Of a stretch of DNA of 50,205 bases, positions 1 through 8,187 are shown piece after piece. The stretch is from Dehalococcoidales bacterium (GTDB taxonomy: Bacteria > Chloroflexota > Dehalococcoidia > Dehalococcoidales > Fen-1064). The stretch spans positions 688,184-738,388 of the forward strand of contig CP070842.1 of the NCBI GenBank assembly GCA_020342155.1. Reading direction: 5' to 3'. The translations under genes and the position numbers were made by a program. Numbering within the stretch: position 1 is the first letter of the stretch; each line of letters begins with the position of its first letter. Below the pieces are notes generated by a model, which was given only the letters and a program-made list of their open reading frames with translations, was not told the DNA's origin and made no database searches.

Positions 1-371
1 ATGACCTGGCCCGCTGGGAGTATCGCGATATCATTGACCCGGTGGTCGCCGAATGGGTGGCCTCACAGACTGCCGAGGAAATTCTGGCCATCGCCGAGCA
101 GATACCCATCCCCGCCGGAATCTGCCATGAGCAGACCGAGGTCGCCGGTCATCCACAGGTAAAGGCGCGCGAGATGCTGGTGGAGGTGCCGTTCCCCGAT
201 GGCAGCGGTAACGTGCTCGTTACCGGTTTGCCCATTCGCTTGTCGGGTACTCCCACCGAGATACAGCGCTCATTCCCGGCGGTGGGGGAGCACAACGAGG
301 AAATCTACTGTGGACTGCTCGGGTACAGCCGCGAAGACTTGACCCGGCTGGCTGAAGAAGGCATAATCTAA
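1..371 (+). CDS. CaiB/BaiF (class III) CoA-transferase, C-terminal end only
   Basis: The reading frame is open from the left edge (codons in phase from base 3) to the TAA at 369-371, giving about 122 residues of a longer protein cut by the window. The sequence resembles the C-terminal domain of family III CoA-transferases: a GHPQVKAREM segment, then PFPDGSGNV, then FPAVGEHNEEIYCGLLGYS, which matches the usual ending of these enzymes (P-x-x-G-E-H-N-x-E followed by LLGYS). The family moves CoA between acyl-CoA and free acids. The catalytic Asp lies in the missing N-terminal part, so the substrate cannot be inferred. The GTG at 42 is an internal valine, not the start. A methyltransferase gene follows on the same strand after 45 nt. 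Confidence 0.85.
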   Translation, partial: DLARWEYRDIIDPVVAEWVASQTAEEILAIAEQIPIPAGICHEQTEVAGHPQVKAREMLVEVPFPDGSGNVLVTGLPIRLSGTPTEIQRSFPAVGEHNEEIYCGLLGYSREDLTRLAEEGII

Positions 372-416
372 GTCCACTGTTATACCCAACAGTAATCACC
401 TGACGGAGGTGGAATT

Positions 417-1166
417 ATGCCACAGACAATCCCCTGGCACGAGGACGATACCCTCTGGGAAACCTGGGGGCCCGTGATGTTCTCCCGCCAGCGCTGGGAG
501 GGTACACCGGCTGAGGTCGATGACATCATCTCTTTATTGGATATCCGACCAGGCATGCGTGTGCTTGACCTCGGCTGTGGCGTGGGAAGGCACTCACTGG
601 AGCTAGCCCGCCGTGGCTTTCATGTGACCGGGGTAGACCGGACAGGCAAGTATCTGGAACAGGCCAGAGAGAACGCCCGGGCTGAGGGACTGGAGATTGA
701 ATTTGTCCAGGAGGATATGCGGGTCTTTTCCCGCCAAGATGCTTTTGACGCCGTCATAAATATGTTCACCTCATTCAGTTATTTCGAAGACCCGGAAGAA
801 GACCGGCAGGTTGTCGTGAACGTTCACCGTTCACTAAAAACCGGGGGTATTTTCGTCCTGGAGACGAGTAGTAAAGAGGTCCTCGCCCGCGTCTTTCGAG
901 AAAGGGACTGGTCTGAGGAAGATGGTATTATCTGGCTGCAGGAAAGGAAGGTCAGCCAGAACTGGGGCTGGATGTGGAACCGCTGGATAATGCTAAAAGG
1001 AAACGAGCGTATTGAAAGGGAGATATCCCACCGCCTCTACTCGGCCACGGAAATAGTGGCGCTTCTGAAAGGCTGTGGTTTTACCGCCGTTGATGTCTAC
1101 GGTGGTCTTGACGGTAGCCCCTATGACCACACAGCGCGACGTACGGTGGCCGTGGCGCGGAAGTAA
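417..1166 (+). CDS. Class I SAM-dependent methyltransferase
   Basis: A 249-residue protein with a typical Rossmann methyltransferase core. Motif I reads VLDLGCGVGRHS (residues about 49-60), followed by the acidic end of strand 2 (VTGVDRT) and motif IV-like VINMFTSFSYF. This places it in the Methyltransf_25/Methyltransf_11 group. The substrate is unknown. The ATG is preceded by ACGGAGGTGG about 5 nt upstream, a good ribosome binding site. It stands between a CoA-transferase and the etfBA pair, with a promoter-like gap of about 130 nt before etfB, so it probably belongs with the upstream gene rather than with etf. Confidence 0.85.
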   Translation: MPQTIPWHEDDTLWETWGPVMFSRQRWEGTPAEVDDIISLLDIRPGMRVLDLGCGVGRHSLELARRGFHVTGVDRTGKYLEQARENARAEGLEIEFVQEDMRVFSRQDAFDAVINMFTSFSYFEDPEEDRQVVVNVHRSLKTGGIFVLETSSKEVLARVFRERDWSEEDGIIWLQERKVSQNWGWMWNRWIMLKGNERIEREISHRLYSATEIVALLKGCGFTAVDVYGGLDGSPYDHTARRTVAVARK

Positions 1167-1194
1167 GGAACCTCATTCTGTACTTTATCTGTAC

Positions 1195-1224
1195 TTGACG
1201 CTGAATTCTGTTAGATGATACAGT
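1195..1224 (+). promoter_or_regulatory. Putative sigma70-type promoter upstream of etfBA
   Basis: TTGACG (1195-1200), an 18-nt spacer and TACAGT (1219-1224), in the 131-nt gap before etfB. The hexamer pair overlaps a local repeat: CTGTACTT occurs twice just upstream (1178-1197) and GTACTT again at 1223, which could be an operator. The assignment rests on consensus matching only. Confidence 0.35.
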
Positions 1225-1297
1225 ACTTAATTGGGTTGTCATTACACTTTAATGACTTTAGTGAGGGAACAATGTGCATAAGGAGGAACCGCACACG

Positions 1298-2098
1298 ATG
1301 AATATGATTGTCTGTGTCAAACAGGTAATCGATCCAGAAGCGCCACCGGCCAGCTTCAAGATTGATACCGCATCTAACTCCGTGGTGCCACCGGCCGGTG
1401 TGCCGCCTGTAATCAGTCCTTTTGATGAGCAGGCGGTGGAGGCAGCACTACGGCTGAAGGATGCCATGGGCGGTACGATTACGGCGGTGAGTCTGGGTAC
1501 CGGCCTGCTGCGTGATGTCGTCAAGAAGCCGCTGTCGATGGGGGCAGACGAGCTCGTCCTGCTCGAGGATTCCGCCTTTGATGGTGGTGATAGCTGGTCG
1601 ACTGCTGCTGCCCTGGCGGCTGCCATCAAGAAGATTGGTGAGTACGACATCATCTTCTGTGGTCGGCAGGCAGCTGACTGGGATTCGGGGCAGGTGGGCT
1701 CCGGTCTCGCCGAAATCCTTGGTCTGCCCAGTGTGACTCTGGCAAAGAAGGTAGAGGTCACTGACGGTAAGGCCACGGTGGAGCGGGTTATCCCCGACGG
1801 CTATGAGGTTGTTGAGGTATCTCTACCAGCTTTGATTACCGTCAGTAATGAGCTTGGCGAACCGCGATACGCTACCATTAAGGGTATCATGGCGGCCAAG
1901 AGGAAAGAGCCGGTTGTCTGGACACCGGCCGACCTGGGAATTGATACCTCTCAGATTGGTGTTGCCGGTCGGCGTACCAAGATGCTCAGGCTGTTCCAAC
2001 CGGTCCGTGAGGGCACCTGTGAGATTATTGAGGGCGAGGACGAGGCAGACGCTGGTGCCAATCTGGCGAAGAAACTTTCGGAGGCAAAGCTGCTGTAG
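1298..2098 (+). CDS. etfB: Electron transfer flavoprotein, beta subunit
   Basis: 266 residues from ATG 1298. This start is preferred over the in-frame GTG at 1274 because AGGAGG (1281-1286) lies upstream at usable distance and the protein then begins MNMIVCVKQV, the canonical EtfB N-terminus. Family features follow: SPFDEQAVEAALRLKD, GADELVLLED, and the conserved CGRQAADWDSGQVG segment. EtfB binds AMP (FAD in bifurcating types) and forms a heterodimer with EtfA that shuttles electrons from acyl-CoA dehydrogenases. etfA follows after 48 nt with its own ribosome binding site, so the two form an operon. No dehydrogenase or ETF:quinone oxidoreductase gene is next to it here. Confidence 0.93.
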   Translation: MNMIVCVKQVIDPEAPPASFKIDTASNSVVPPAGVPPVISPFDEQAVEAALRLKDAMGGTITAVSLGTGLLRDVVKKPLSMGADELVLLEDSAFDGGDSWSTAAALAAAIKKIGEYDIIFCGRQAADWDSGQVGSGLAEILGLPSVTLAKKVEVTDGKATVERVIPDGYEVVEVSLPALITVSNELGEPRYATIKGIMAAKRKEPVVWTPADLGIDTSQIGVAGRRTKMLRLFQPVREGTCEIIEGEDEADAGANLAKKLSEAKLL

Positions 2099-2146
2099 TA
2101 GTCCAGTTGGACTGCTATCTTGCTTTGAAATAAGGAGGATTTTCAG

Positions 2147-3142
2147 ATGGCTGATAATAAAGGCGTTATGATTCTGGCTGAGGTCGGGGACGGCAAGCTG
2201 GCTGCGATTGCTACCGAGTTGCTTGGTGCCGGCCGGAAACTTGCCGATGACCTGGGAGAGGAACTCTCGGCGGTGATGATTGGTAGCGGAGTTGGTGCTC
2301 TTGCTCAGGAAGCGATTGCCTTTGGTGCTGACAAGGTTTACGTGGTTGATGACGCACTACTCAAAGACTACCGGACGGATTCCTATATGGCTGTGATGGA
2401 GAAGGTGGCCAAGGAGGTCATGCCCAGGGTTTTACTCATGGGACAGAACTCGATTGGTCGTGACCTGGCACCCCGGCTCGCTTTCAGATTGGATACCACG
2501 GCTACGATGGACTGTGTCGAGCTGGCGATTGACCCGGACTCGAAGATGCTACTGCAGACCAAGCCGGTCTATGGTGGTAATGCCCGGGCAATTTTCACTT
2601 CAGAGTCGATGCCGCAGATGGCTACCCTCAGGGTGAAAGCCGGTGAGCCGCTGGCACGCGACGATTCCCGAAAGGGAGAGGTCGTTAATATCGACGCCGG
2701 GCTGGACGCTTCGGCTATCAGGACCGAAGTCAAGGATACGGTGCTTGAAGAAATCGAGGGAATTAAACTGGAAGATGCCAGTGTGGTCGTCTCCGGAGGT
2801 CGGGGTATTGGTGGGCCCGAGGGTTTTAAAGACCTGGAAGAGCTGGCCAAGCTGCTTAAAGCGGCCGTAGGCGCCAGCCGGCCACCATGCGATAACGGAT
2901 GGGTGCCGGACACTATTCAAGTGGGACTAACAGGCAAAATTGTCTCGCCGGATGTCTATATTGCCGTGGCTATTTCGGGTTCGAGTCAGCATCTTGCCGG
3001 GTGCAGTGGCTCTAAGAATATCATCGCCATTAACCGGGACGCTGAGGCTAACATCTTTAAGGAAGCTGCCTATGGCGTCGTTGGCGACTGGAAAAAGGTA
3101 GTCCCTGCCTTCAGGGACAAGCTCAAAGAGCTGCTGGGCTAA
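2147..3142 (+). CDS. etfA: Electron transfer flavoprotein, alpha subunit
   Basis: 331 residues, full length for EtfA. The N-terminal half is an ETF domain starting MADNKGVMILAEVGDGKLAA. The C-terminal FAD domain contains VVSGGRGIGGPEGF (residues about 224-237), QVGLTGKIVSPDVYIAVAISG and SQHLAGCSGSKNIIAINRD, the FAD-binding signature with the isoalloxazine-proximal S/H residues. AAGGAGG lies 8-9 nt upstream of the ATG. Together with EtfB it forms the soluble ETF heterodimer for acyl-CoA oxidation or reduction. A hairpin terminator follows, and the next gene is convergent. Confidence 0.94.
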   Translation: MADNKGVMILAEVGDGKLAAIATELLGAGRKLADDLGEELSAVMIGSGVGALAQEAIAFGADKVYVVDDALLKDYRTDSYMAVMEKVAKEVMPRVLLMGQNSIGRDLAPRLAFRLDTTATMDCVELAIDPDSKMLLQTKPVYGGNARAIFTSESMPQMATLRVKAGEPLARDDSRKGEVVNIDAGLDASAIRTEVKDTVLEEIEGIKLEDASVVVSGGRGIGGPEGFKDLEELAKLLKAAVGASRPPCDNGWVPDTIQVGLTGKIVSPDVYIAVAISGSSQHLAGCSGSKNIIAINRDAEANIFKEAAYGVVGDWKKVVPAFRDKLKELLG

Positions 3143-3168
3143 TACCTTTCAGATTAAGGTAGGTAAAG

Positions 3169-3206
3169 AACGGGGCTGCTCTAATGAGCAGTCCCTGTTT
3201 TGTTTT
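3169..3206 (+). terminator. Rho-independent terminator after etfA
   Basis: The stem GGG(G)CTGCTC / GAGCAGTCCC has loop TAAT and one bulged A, and is followed by a T-rich tract (TGTTTTGTTTT). It sits between the convergent etfA and EF-G-like genes, 27 nt past the etfA stop. Confidence 0.7.
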
Positions 3207-3223
3207 ACGGTGACTATAAAGAA

Positions 3224-5278
3224 CTAAGCCTTCTCTTTTTCCGCCTGCTTGGCGGTGATGACTTTCTGAGTGACCGCCGGCGGTACCTCCTGGTAGTGAC
3301 TCAGCTCCATGGTAAAGGTCCCCTTACCTTGGGTGATAGACTTCAGGGCTATCGAGTAGCGCAGCACCTCCGCCAGCGGCACCTGGGCATCAATGACGTT
3401 CACACCGTTTTCAGGGTTCATCCCCTGCACCTGAGCCCGTTTCGTATTAAGGTCGCCGATAATGTCGCCGGTATACTCCTCGGGCGCCCTCACCTTGATA
3501 TCCATAATCGGCTCCAGCAGGACTGGTTGGCCATCGGCCAGTCCCTGCTTCATGGCACCAGCCCCAGCAATCTTGAAGCATATCTCTGAGGAATCTACCG
3601 GGTGATAGCTACCGTCGTAGACGGTCACCTTGATATCATCCACCGGATAGTGGGCGAGGACTCCGTCTTCAACGGCCTCGTTGAAGCCCTTTTCGACGGC
3701 GGGGATGTAGTTCTTCGGTATCGTGCCACCAACTACCCTGCTACCGAATTCACGGCCGGTGCCGCGAGGTAGTGGCTCCAACTCGAGCAGGACGTGCCCA
3801 TATTGACCGTGCCCGCCGGTCTGCTTTTTGTGCTTGTATTCGGCCTTGGTCGGTGCGGTAATTGTCTCTTTGTAGGGGACTTTCGGGGTTTCCAGATTGA
3901 CGCTAACACTGAATTTTCGCTCCATCTTTTCCGCGGCCACTTCGAGCTGGGTATCACCCAGGCCGGACATTATGGTTTCGTTGGTGGTGGTATCCCGGCG
4001 GACCTGAAGGGTGGGGTCTTCCTCGACAAGCTTGGCGAGTGATGCTCCCAGCTTGTCGAGGTCGGCCTTTGTCTTGGGGTAGACCGCTTCACTGAAGACG
4101 GGTGCCGGGAACGAGACGAAAGCAATCTTCAGTGGTTTGTCTCGTGTGCCGAGTGTGTCACCGGTGGCAGTCACGTTTAGTTTGGCAACGGCACCGATGT
4201 CACCCGCTGTTATCTGGGTAGCAGGTTCCTGGTTCTTGCCACGGAGGACGAATAACTGGCCGATACGCTCGTTCTCGCCCTGTGTGGTATTCCATGCCTG
4301 GGAATTACTGCTGAGCATGCCGTTGTAGACACGGAAGTAGGTGAGCTTGCCGACATACGGGTCAGCACTGGTCTTGAATACCAAGGCGGCTAATGGTCCT
4401 TCCTGGCTTGGTTTCATCGTGCTATCATCGGCAAGCACTATTTCTCGTTCTGCCGGTGACGGCGTGTAGTTGGATATGGCGTCCATCAGCAGGCCGATGC
4501 CGATGTTTTTTGTGGCTGAGGTAACCAGAATCGGGATAACCTTGCCGGTCACTACCCCCTGTCGCAGGCCAGCAACCATTTCCTCCTGGCTGAGCTCCTC
4601 TCCTCCCAGGTACTTTTCAATGAGGGCATCGTCAACCTCGGCGATGCCTTCAATCAGCTTCTCCCGGTAGGATTCGACCTCGCTCTGCAGGGACTCGGGT
4701 ATTTCGTCCTCGGTAGCTGATGTGCCGGTGTAGCCTTTCAACGTCAGTAGATCGACCACTCCCTCAAAACTGCTGGCGGCCCCAATGGGTAGTTGTATCG
4801 GCAGGCACTGACGGCCAAATCTGGACTGGATTTCAGCAACGCTGCGGGAGAAGTTTGCATTTTCCCGGTCCATTTTATTGATGACGATCAGGCGTGGCAG
4901 ACCGGCCTCTTCAGCGTAGCCCCACACCTGCTCTGTACCAACTTCAACACCAGAGGCGGCGCATACCACAATGATGGCCCCTTCGCTGACACGTATGCCT
5001 GATTTGACCTCACCGACAAAATCTGGATACCCCGGGGTGTCGATGAGGTTTATCTTATTACTCTGCCACTCATAGGGCAGTATGCTCAGGTTGATGCTAA
5101 TATTACGTTTCTGCTCCGCCGGGTCGTAGTCCGAGGTGGAGCTGCCATCATCAACCTTGCCCAGCCGGTTAATTACCTTAGCGTCAAAGAGTATGGCTTC
5201 GGTCAGAGATGTTTTACCGGCACCGTTGTGAGACAGCAAGGCAAGATTACGTATGTTTTCCAGTCCATATTCTGCCAT
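3224..5278 (-). CDS. EF-G-like translational GTPase (EF-G2 type)
   Basis: 684 residues with full EF-G domain architecture: G domain (about 1-270), domain II, domain III, domain IV (about 470-590) and domain V. G1 is SHNGAGKT (16-23), where canonical EF-G has HIDAGKT. G3 is DTPG (80-83) and G4 is NKMD (134-137). Domain IV contains KKQTGGHGQYGHV, close to the EF-G consensus. The altered P-loop, the missing canonical DxxxRGITI switch I pattern (here EQKRNISI) and the length of about 684 mark it as the paralogous EF-G-like clade found beside a canonical FusA in many bacteria. Its role there is unclear. The gene stands alone with its own upstream promoter and is convergent to etfA. Confidence 0.9.
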   Translation of the reverse strand: MAEYGLENIRNLALLSHNGAGKTSLTEAILFDAKVINRLGKVDDGSSTSDYDPAEQKRNISINLSILPYEWQSNKINLIDTPGYPDFVGEVKSGIRVSEGAIIVVCAASGVEVGTEQVWGYAEEAGLPRLIVINKMDRENANFSRSVAEIQSRFGRQCLPIQLPIGAASSFEGVVDLLTLKGYTGTSATEDEIPESLQSEVESYREKLIEGIAEVDDALIEKYLGGEELSQEEMVAGLRQGVVTGKVIPILVTSATKNIGIGLLMDAISNYTPSPAEREIVLADDSTMKPSQEGPLAALVFKTSADPYVGKLTYFRVYNGMLSSNSQAWNTTQGENERIGQLFVLRGKNQEPATQITAGDIGAVAKLNVTATGDTLGTRDKPLKIAFVSFPAPVFSEAVYPKTKADLDKLGASLAKLVEEDPTLQVRRDTTTNETIMSGLGDTQLEVAAEKMERKFSVSVNLETPKVPYKETITAPTKAEYKHKKQTGGHGQYGHVLLELEPLPRGTGREFGSRVVGGTIPKNYIPAVEKGFNEAVEDGVLAHYPVDDIKVTVYDGSYHPVDSSEICFKIAGAGAMKQGLADGQPVLLEPIMDIKVRAPEEYTGDIIGDLNTKRAQVQGMNPENGVNVIDAQVPLAEVLRYSIALKSITQGKGTFTMELSHYQEVPPAVTQKVITAKQAEKEKA

Positions 5279-5355
5279 CTAATTGCCCTTCCTCCGTGGT
5301 GTACTTGCCTGGTAGACAAAGTTAATACAAAGAGATGCTCAAGTTTACATTTCTT

Positions 5356-5385
5356 ATTATAGTAGTAGTATAGTAGATACGGCAA
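5356..5385 (-). promoter_or_regulatory. Putative promoter of the EF-G-like gene
   Basis: On the minus strand: TTGCCG (5380-5385), an 18-nt spacer and a perfect TATAAT (5356-5361), about 78 nt upstream of the ATG at 5278. It lies in an unusual TAG/TAC-rich stretch (TACTATACTACTACTATAA). Confidence 0.5.
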
Positions 5386-5478
5386 ACGAAGGCGCAAGCA
5401 TTAATAAGAATCGGATTCTATCAGTGCCTGTTTCGTATACCCGGCCAATAATAATATAAAGCAGTCCCGATTTGGCCG

Positions 5479-6030
5479 CTAGACAGTCGGAAACTTATCG
5501 TCGAAGACTATCTCGGACAGTTCTTTACGTGGTGGTATCCTGGCTTCCTGGTCAGGATAACCCAGAGGTGTCATCTCGACCACGCAATACTCTTCGGGGA
5601 CGCCGAGGATACCCTCGGCCTTCTTAGCATTAAAAGCGCCAACATGTACTGTACCCAGACCGAGGGCGTGAGCTGCCAGCACCAGGTTCTGCATGGCCAG
5701 CCCTGTATCGAACATGAGCCAGCCGTCACCCTTATCAGTGGACGGCTCGCCACGGTAATGACCGGACCTTTGCTTCTGGGCGCAAGCCACGATGGCTAAG
5801 GGGGCATTGATGATGGCATCGGTGGCTGGATTATTCTGACTCAGGGTTTCGGCGAGCTGAGTTTTAATACTGGAATCGCGGACGACGATGAATCTCCAGC
5901 ACTGTGTATTGGCCCAGGACGGCGCCCACTGTGCGGCCTCCAGTACCTGTCCCAGAGTCTTGTCGTCTACAGGAGTAGACTTGTATTTCCGAATACTTCT
6001 CCTCGTCTTAATTGCCTCTAAAACTTCCAT
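5479..6030 (-). CDS. Nitroreductase family protein (FMN-dependent)
   Basis: 183 residues from ATG 6030, beginning MEVLEAIKTRRSIRKYKSTPV, the standard N-terminus with the FMN-phosphate-binding R-R-S-x-R. An in-frame TTG at 6063 would add 11 residues that do not look conserved. Other family features are AAQWAPSWANTQCWRF, IINAPLAIVACAQ, DTGLAMQNLVLAAHALGLGT and a C-terminal GYPDQEARIPPRKEL. The family binds FMN and reduces nitro, quinone or enone substrates with NAD(P)H. The physiological substrate cannot be told. The next upstream gene (pcm) is 114 nt away. Confidence 0.9.
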   Translation of the reverse strand: MEVLEAIKTRRSIRKYKSTPVDDKTLGQVLEAAQWAPSWANTQCWRFIVVRDSSIKTQLAETLSQNNPATDAIINAPLAIVACAQKQRSGHYRGEPSTDKGDGWLMFDTGLAMQNLVLAAHALGLGTVHVGAFNAKKAEGILGVPEEYCVVEMTPLGYPDQEARIPPRKELSEIVFDDKFPTV

Positions 6031-6144
6031 TTCACACCATCTCTTATCTCGCTGATTTGACAATATCCCTGAGGCATTATAGCCCAGACCGACTCTAGTA
6101 GCAACTGTGGCGTGGTTGTTTTCGGGAGGAGATTATATTCCTCC

Positions 6145-6783
6145 TTACTCTTCCGGCCAGGCACCTTTACCGATTAAGGAAACAAAGCGGCAGGCACCGA
6201 GGTTGCGGACCTCATTGTGGTTCCGGTGCCGCGTAAGCTTGCATAACTCCTGTACGTAGCGAGAACCTACCGGGATTATCATCCGCCCCCCGATTTTCAG
6301 CTGGGCGACCAGTTCGTCCGGGATACGTGGTGCGGCGGCTGTGGCGATGATAGCATCGAAGGGGGCCCTTGCCTTCCAGCCCAGGGTCTCCTCTGCCAGG
6401 TGCAGCTCAATATTGTTGTACCCCAGACTGCCCAGTGACTCCCGGGCTATCTCCAGCAATTGCGGCAGGCGTTCGGTGGATACTACCAGTCGGGCTAGTT
6501 CAGATAAAATGGCTGTCTGGTAACCGCTGCCCGTTCCTATTTCCAGCACCTTTTCCTTCCCGGTGAGTTCCAGCCCCTCGGTCATACAGGCGACGATGAA
6601 TGGTTGCGAAATCGTCTGATCCAACCCTATCGGCAGTGGTCTGTCTTCATAGGCATGGCGGGCGCTTTCGGGAGGGACGAAGTGCTCCCGGGGTATACGG
6701 GCCATTGCTGCCAGCACGCGCTTGTCTTTGATTTCACTGGCGAGGCTTTCGATGAGGTGGGTTCTCGCCTCTTCAAAGTCCAT
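6145..6783 (-). CDS. pcm: Protein-L-isoaspartate O-methyltransferase
   Basis: 212 residues, the expected length for Pcm. Diagnostic segments are IPREHFVP (about 30-37), the PIGLDQTISQPFIVA loop (51-65), SAM motif I VLEIGTGSGYQTA (85-97), IIATAAAP (145-152) and GGRMIIPVGS (164-173). It methylates L-isoaspartyl residues in damaged proteins in the cytoplasm so that they can revert to aspartate. It probably shares a transcript with the small membrane protein gene 24 nt upstream and the recombinase beyond. Confidence 0.94.
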   Translation of the reverse strand: MDFEEARTHLIESLASEIKDKRVLAAMARIPREHFVPPESARHAYEDRPLPIGLDQTISQPFIVACMTEGLELTGKEKVLEIGTGSGYQTAILSELARLVVSTERLPQLLEIARESLGSLGYNNIELHLAEETLGWKARAPFDAIIATAAAPRIPDELVAQLKIGGRMIIPVGSRYVQELCKLTRHRNHNEVRNLGACRFVSLIGKGAWPEE

Positions 6784-6807
6784 AATGAATCCTGCTACCG
6801 GGTGGAG

Positions 6808-7086
6808 CTAGGTCAGGGTGAAATACAAGATAATGAGGATAATCACCATCATGCCGGCAAGAATACCGATTGTCCGTAGTTCAGCTCCAATATAGGGATA
6901 CCGGATTGTCTGGATCGTGGCGGGCTGGCGTGGGACAGTTACTGATGGAGAAGGCGTTTCCGGGGGAGCAGCAGGCTTGCTGGGTCGTGGGGTCACGGGT
7001 ACCGGAGCGGCAGTGGAATGCTGCCGGCTTTCTAATTTCCGGCGGGGAGCTTGCTTCCCTCGCTTGCGCCTCGATTTTCCTGGCAT
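6808..7086 (-). CDS. Small basic/proline-rich protein with C-terminal membrane anchor
   Basis: 92 residues with no recognised family. The N-terminus is very basic (MPGKSRRKRGKQAPRRK), the middle (about 25-58) is rich in Pro, Ala, Thr and Ser and is probably disordered, and one hydrophobic segment lies at the C-terminus (about 73-91, GILAGMMVIILIILYF). This predicts a tail-anchored or N-in membrane protein with a nucleic-acid- or lipid-binding tail. It is evenly spaced (24 nt each side) between pcm and the recombinase gene, which supports it being real. Function unknown. Confidence 0.6.
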   Translation of the reverse strand: MPGKSRRKRGKQAPRRKLESRQHSTAAPVPVTPRPSKPAAPPETPSPSVTVPRQPATIQTIRYPYIGAELRTIGILAGMMVIILIILYFTLT

Positions 7087-7110
7087 AAAGGGGCTTCCTC
7101 TTTTTGTATG

Positions 7111-8019
7111 CTATTTAGCCCGGGGATGGGATTTCTCATAAGCCCGCCGGACGTGTTCCGTGGTGAGGTGTGTATAGACCTGAGTGGTGGAGATATTAGC
7201 GTGGCCTAGTAGTTCTTGAACGGTCCTCAGGTCACCACCGCGATTGAGCATATGAGTCGCGAAACTGTGTCTCAGTGTATGTGGTGTTACCTGTGCTTCC
7301 AGTCCGGCAGTCTTGGCGTATTCCTTCAATATTTGCCAGAAGCCCTGCCGGGTCAGGCGGTCGCCGCGACGGTTTAGAAACAGGGCTTTTTCAGTGTCTC
7401 GACGCACCAGGCGGGGACGAGCCTCTTTTATGTATTCCTCTACAGTTGAAGCTGCCCGCGGGGCAATCGGAATAAGGCGCTCTTTATTACCTTTGCCAAT
7501 GCAGCGTACGTCGCCGTCTACTATATTGACGTGCTCCAGGTCCAGAGATACCAGTTCGCTGACCCTCATACCACTGGCATAGAGTAGTTCCAGCATGGCC
7601 GAGTCTCTTTTCGCTTCTGGTGTAGACCGCTTGGCAGGCTGCTCCAGCAGAAGCATAGCCTGGCTCACCGAAATGGGCTTGGGTAATGACCGCCCTACGT
7701 TGAGTGATTCCATATTTTGCGTCGGGTCTTCGCTGATGGCACCCTCTGCCACCAGGAACTTGAAGAATGACCTGGCGGCTGCAACCTTGCGGGCTCGCGT
7801 GGTTTCAGCGTAGCGTTTCTCCTGAAGATTGAGCAGGTAGCTGAGCATTCCCTGCCGGTTAAAGTCAGACCAGGACGGCTCCTTACCCTGTTTAGTGGCC
7901 TCTGCTTTAACGAAACCGGCAAGTTGGCTGAGATCGTTTGTGTAGGCGAGTACTGTGTTCTCAGAAAAGCCTTTTTCTACCTGCAGGTACTTGATGAAAC
8001 TATCAATGCCTTCTTTCAC
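7111..8019 (-). CDS. Site-specific tyrosine recombinase, XerC/XerD type
   Basis: About 302 residues. The N-terminal SAM-like core-binding domain begins IDSFIKYLQVEKGFSENTV. The catalytic domain has all active-site residues; counted from the upstream TTG at 8040 these are R159 (SGMRVSEL), K183 (GKGNKER), H254 and R257 (HTLRHSFATH), H280 (LLGHANIS) and Y289 (TQVYTH). That is the XerC/D pattern used for chromosome dimer resolution at dif. The start is uncertain. GGAGG precedes two adjacent GTG codons (8022, 8019) at good spacing; an ATG at 8034 and a TTG at 8040 also lie in frame but without a ribosome binding site. Housekeeping context (pcm) favours Xer over a phage integrase. Confidence 0.88.
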   Translation of the reverse strand: MKEGIDSFIKYLQVEKGFSENTVLAYTNDLSQLAGFVKAEATKQGKEPSWSDFNRQGMLSYLLNLQEKRYAETTRARKVAAARSFFKFLVAEGAISEDPTQNMESLNVGRSLPKPISVSQAMLLLEQPAKRSTPEAKRDSAMLELLYASGMRVSELVSLDLEHVNIVDGDVRCIGKGNKERLIPIAPRAASTVEEYIKEARPRLVRRDTEKALFLNRRGDRLTRQGFWQILKEYAKTAGLEAQVTPHTLRHSFATHMLNRGGDLRTVQELLGHANISTTQVYTHLTTEHVRRAYEKSHPRAK

Positions 8020-8187
8020 CACGCTCCTCCGCATAGACAAATTGTGCGCTTCGGGTCCATTATCCCTATTTTAGCATAACTGAACATAAAAATCAGCTTA
8101 CGATGGATTACCGTAGGGTAGTCACCCTGATTCTATTATAGCTCACCGGGAGCAAACCATCCGATTAGACAGTAGAGGTAGGGAAAT

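Noticed and set aside
1258..1776. 172-codon minus-strand frame opposite etfB
   Set aside because: Ser/Ala-rich shadow of etfB; no start signal or domain.
7111..8019. Phage integrase marking a prophage or island
   Set aside because: The neighbours are housekeeping genes, no phage genes or attachment repeats are seen, and the protein fits XerC/XerD.
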